A DNA stretch of 5,535 nt from Thermoanaerobaculia bacterium (GTDB lineage Bacteria > Acidobacteriota > Thermoanaerobaculia > Gp7-AA8). This document shows positions 2,615-5,535 of the stretch, in pieces. Each line of letters opens with the position of its first letter. Position 1 is the stretch's first letter. The DNA lies in contig JADGOA010000247.1 in the NCBI GenBank assembly GCA_017883215.1, forward strand, positions 1 to 5,535, in the 5' to 3' direction. Below the pieces are notes generated by a model. It saw only the letters and a list, made by a program, of their open reading frames with translations, was not told the origin of the DNA and searched no databases. The position numbers and the translations under genes are program-made.

Positions 2615-5535
2615 ATGCGCCGAACGCAGTCCGCCGCGATCCTTCTCTTCTTTTCCGGGGCCTGCGCCCTCGCCTACCAGACGACGTGGCTCCGGCAGTT
2701 CCGGCTGATCTTCGGCGCCTCGACCGCGGCGACCGCGGCCGTTCTGGCGATCTTCATGGGCGGGCTGGGCCTCGGCAGCGCGATCCTCGGCAGGAAAGCC
2801 GACGCGCATCCGCGGCCTCTGGCGTTTTACGGCGGCCTGGAGCTGATGATCGCAGCCACGGCGGCGCTCTCCCAGCCGCTGCTCTGGCTGGTCGCGAAGA
2901 TCTACATCGCTCTCGGCGGCTCCACGACTCTCGGCATCGGCGGCGCCACAATCGTGCGGCTGATCCTCTCGGCGGTCGTCCTGGCTCTGCCGACGTTTCT
3001 GATGGGCGGAACCCTCCCGGCCGTTGCGCGCGCCGTGGAGACCTCCGCCGACGCCGGGCGGCGCAATCTCGCCATCCTGTACGGCGTCAACACGCTTGGC
3101 GCAGTGGCCGGGACGCTCCTCTCGACGTTCTGGATGCTCGAGCGGCTCGGCAATCACAAAACGCTTTTCGCAGCCGCGGTGGTGAACGTTCTGATCGGAC
3201 TGATCGCGCGCGCGATGGCTACAGAGCTGGCTCCAGAGCAAGGTGAAGAGGCGGACGTGGAGAGAGCGGCACCGCCGGCATTCGTCCTGGCGGCGGCCGC
3301 AACCACCGGCTTCGTCTTCATTCTGATGGAGCTGGTCTGGTACCGGATGCTCTCGCCGCTGCTCGGCGGGACGACGTTCATGTTCGGGCTGATTCTTGCG
3401 GTGGCCCTCCTCGGCATTGGATTGGGTGGCGCGGCATACTCGCTGCGGGGAAGCGGCGCGCGTGCGACGATCGGTGGATTCGCACTCACCTGCACACTCG
3501 AAGCGGCCGCGATCATCTTTCCTTACGCGCTCGGCGACCGCATCGCCGTCATCGCAAATCTGCTGCGGCCGCTCGGCGTCTACGGATTCAGCGGCCACCT
3601 CCTGGCATGGACGGCAATCACATTGGTCACGGTTTTCCCGGCGGCATTCATCGCCGGGATTCAGTTCCCGCTGCTCATCGCGCTCCTCGGCCGCGGACGC
3701 AAGCAGGTCGGCCGTCACGTCGGTCTCGCCTACGCGTTCAATACCGCCGGAGCGATTACCGGGTCGCTGGCTGGCGGCTTCGGGCTGATTCCTCTGCTCT
3801 CCGCGCCGACATGCTGGATTCTCGTTTCCTTCCTTCTCGTAGCCGTCGGCATCGCGGCGATCTACTTCGCGATGCAGGCACGGCAGTTCGCGTTCGGCGT
3901 CATCGCCGCCATGGCGGCGGTGATCGCGGTCAGTGGTACGGCCGCACTCGGTCCGACCGCGGTTTGGCGACATAGCGGTATCGGCGCCGGAAGGGCAACC
4001 GAGCCGGGATCGAAGACAGAGATCCGCTCCTGGATGAATGGCGCACGGCGGACGCTGGTCTGGGAAGCCGATGGCCGCGAGAGCAGCATCGCCATGACCA
4101 GCGCCGACGACCTCGGCTTCATCGTCAACGGGAAGGCCGATGGCAGCGCCCGGGGCGACGCAGGAACGCAGGTCATGGGCGGAATCGTCGGCGCGGCGAT
4201 CCATCCTCACCCTGAGACGGCAATGGTGATCGGTCTCGGCACGGGGAGCACCGCCGGGTGGCTTGGAGCGATCCCGACGATGAAACGCGTCGACGTGGTG
4301 GAGCTCGAACCGGTCGTTCTGCGGATCGCGCGCGATTTCTCAGCGGTCAATCACGACGTGCTGGCGAACCCGAAAGTGCACATCCAGATCGGCGACGCTC
4401 GGGAGGTGCTGCTCGTCTCGCGCAAGCGCTACGACATCGTCTTTTCCGAGCCGTCCAATCCGTACCGCGCCGGCATCGCCAGCCTCTTCACGCGCGAGTT
4501 CTACCAGTCGGTCTCGCAGCGTCTCGCGCCCGGCGGGATCTTCATCCAGTGGGTGCAGACCTACGACGTCGACAGCCGCACGATAGCGACGATTTACCGG
4601 ACGATGACCACGGTTTTCCCGAATGTGGAAACGTGGCGCGCCGAGTGGGGTGACCTGCTGCTCGTGGCCACGCGCGAGCCGATCGTCTACGACACGGCGC
4701 TGATCCGCGGCCGAGTGATGCGCAAACCGATCGGAGAGGCGCTCTCGAAGGCGTGGCGGACAGAAGGAGTGGAAGGATTTTTCTCGCACTACGTCGCCGG
4801 TGACAAGACCGCCAGGGCAATCGCAGCGACGGCTCAGGAGATGAACACGGACGATCGAACGCCGATCGAATTCGGATTCGCCAGGGGCCTGGGGTCGAAC
4901 GCCGGGTTCAGCACGAATCGTTTGCTCGAGCTGGCGCAGAAGAAAGGCGAGTTCGGGCCCACGCGGATACGAGGTTCTCTCGACTGGGGGCTCGTCTCTC
5001 TGCATCGGGCATCGGAGTCGGCGTTGAAAACGCCTCCGCCGTTCCCATTGCCGCTATACGACGTCCACCACCGTTTCACGGAAGCTTACGACAAGCCGGA
5101 TCTAGCCGCGGCGCGCGCCATCTACGACTCCTCGCCATTCGCGCCGGTGAACAGTCAGGAGCTCTCGAGGATCGCCGAGGTGAACGCGGATGCGGGGCGC
5201 GATATCGCCGAGGTGATGTCGCGGCAACTTCGCGGGGCCCGGCCGGCAGAAGCCGATGCGCTGATGGCGCAGCTCAGAGGCAGGCAGGGGAGATTCGACG
5301 AGGCAGCCCGGTACCTGGTGGCGGCGTTCACGAAATATCGCATCGACCCGTGGCCGGAGATGACGGTCATGGGGCGAACGTTCGATGTCGCTACCGCTGT
5401 GGCGCGGCAGAATCCGGAGCTCGCGCGGACGATCTACGAGGCCGTCGACAAGCCGTTCGCGGCGGGGCAGTGGGACGACGCCCGCAAGTACTACCGCGTT
5501 TTCATCGCCGCGGCGATCGCACCGTGCGGTCCGGC
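2615..5535 (+). CDS. Fused MFS-type membrane protein / spermidine synthase-like protein with TPR-like C-terminus, 3' end outside the window
   Basis: The frame is open for 973 complete codons with no stop before the right edge. Residues 7-446 hold about a dozen hydrophobic segments forming two related halves: YQTTWLRQFRLIFG (21-34) matches MELVWYRMLSPLLG (238-251), and YGVNTLGAVAGTL (156-168) matches YAFNTAGAITGSL (373-385). Residues about 473-680 form a spermidine-synthase-like Rossmann domain: GLGTGST (540-546), VVELEP (561-566), GDAR (593-596) and FSEPSNPYRAG (610-620). In true spermidine synthases the last motif contains the catalytic aspartate (D-S/T-x-D-P); here it is SEPSNP, so aminopropyl transfer is doubtful. 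From about residue 825 short helices such as FDEAARYL (894-901), PELARTIY (934-941) and QWDDARKYY (952-960) suggest TPR-like repeats. The protein is an inner-membrane member of a family usually annotated fused MFS/spermidine synthase; its substrate is unknown. The ATG at 2615 precedes the first membrane segment and follows an extended -10. Confidence 0.9.
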   Translation, partial: MRRTQSAAILLFFSGACALAYQTTWLRQFRLIFGASTAATAAVLAIFMGGLGLGSAILGRKADAHPRPLAFYGGLELMIAATAALSQPLLWLVAKIYIALGGSTTLGIGGATIVRLILSAVVLALPTFLMGGTLPAVARAVETSADAGRRNLAILYGVNTLGAVAGTLLSTFWMLERLGNHKTLFAAAVVNVLIGLIARAMATELAPEQGEEADVERAAPPAFVLAAAATTGFVFILMELVWYRMLSPLLGGTTFMFGLILAVALLGIGLGGAAYSLRGSGARATIGGFALTCTLEAAAIIFPYALGDRIAVIANLLRPLGVYGFSGHLLAWTAITLVTVFPAAFIAGIQFPLLIALLGRGRKQVGRHVGLAYAFNTAGAITGSLAGGFGLIPLLSAPTCWILVSFLLVAVGIAAIYFAMQARQFAFGVIAAMAAVIAVSGTAALGPTAVWRHSGIGAGRATEPGSKTEIRSWMNGARRTLVWEADGRESSIAMTSADDLGFIVNGKADGSARGDAGTQVMGGIVGAAIHPHPETAMVIGLGTGSTAGWLGAIPTMKRVDVVELEPVVLRIARDFSAVNHDVLANPKVHIQIGDAREVLLVSRKRYDIVFSEPSNPYRAGIASLFTREFYQSVSQRLAPGGIFIQWVQTYDVDSRTIATIYRTMTTVFPNVETWRAEWGDLLLVATREPIVYDTALIRGRVMRKPIGEALSKAWRTEGVEGFFSHYVAGDKTARAIAATAQEMNTDDRTPIEFGFARGLGSNAGFSTNRLLELAQKKGEFGPTRIRGSLDWGLVSLHRASESALKTPPPFPLPLYDVHHRFTEAYDKPDLAAARAIYDSSPFAPVNSQELSRIAEVNADAGRDIAEVMSRQLRGARPAEADALMAQLRGRQGRFDEAARYLVAAFTKYRIDPWPEMTVMGRTFDVATAVARQNPELARTIYEAVDKPFAAGQWDDARKYYRVFIAAAIAPCGP

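Noticed and set aside
2240..4210. Long minus-strand open frame that continues RecA upstream by about 657 residues
   Set aside because: It runs antisense to the membrane-protein gene and through the palindrome, its translation is low-complexity and rich in R, E, D and Q, and recA has a strong ribosome binding site and promoter at its own start. The openness is a side effect of GC-rich codons on the other strand.

Overview
The window is GC-rich DNA with codons ending mostly in G or C, and looks like the chromosome of a free-living, high-GC bacterium. An Acidobacteriota-like or neighbouring soil lineage fits the long fused transporter/spermidine-synthase protein, a probable leaderless extended -10 promoter, and the style of the intergenic palindromes. 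That placement is inference; no rRNA or lineage-specific marker is present.

Layout: three genes lie on the minus strand in transcription order: recA (2239 to 1166), an RluA-family pseudouridine synthase (1004 to 279), and the first 48 codons of hslV (144 to 1, cut by the left edge). Divergent from recA, on the plus strand, is one very long gene (from 2615, open at the right edge, 973 complete codons) for a membrane protein. It joins a duplicated transporter-like (MFS-type) membrane half to a spermidine-synthase-like Rossmann domain and a helical, TPR-like C-terminus.

The minus-strand genes serve unrelated housekeeping jobs: DNA recombination and SOS induction, RNA modification, and ATP-dependent proteolysis. 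recA has a good sigma70-type promoter (2352..2380) and a strong ribosome binding site. The plus-strand gene has an extended -10 so close to its ATG that its message is probably leaderless, and hslV may be similar.

Each of the three intergenic gaps carries palindromic DNA: a 20-bp near-perfect inverted pair after the pseudouridine synthase gene; a 13-bp perfect hairpin plus a heptamer cluster between recA and the pseudouridine synthase gene; and a 94-bp element with 28-bp perfect inverted arms between the divergent recA and transporter genes. The most unexpected signal is inside recA. About 23 codons just before and into loop L2 switch abruptly to AT-rich, rare-type codons (30% GC) while the encoded protein stays an ordinary RecA. 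No complete novel defence, CRISPR or mobile system was found.
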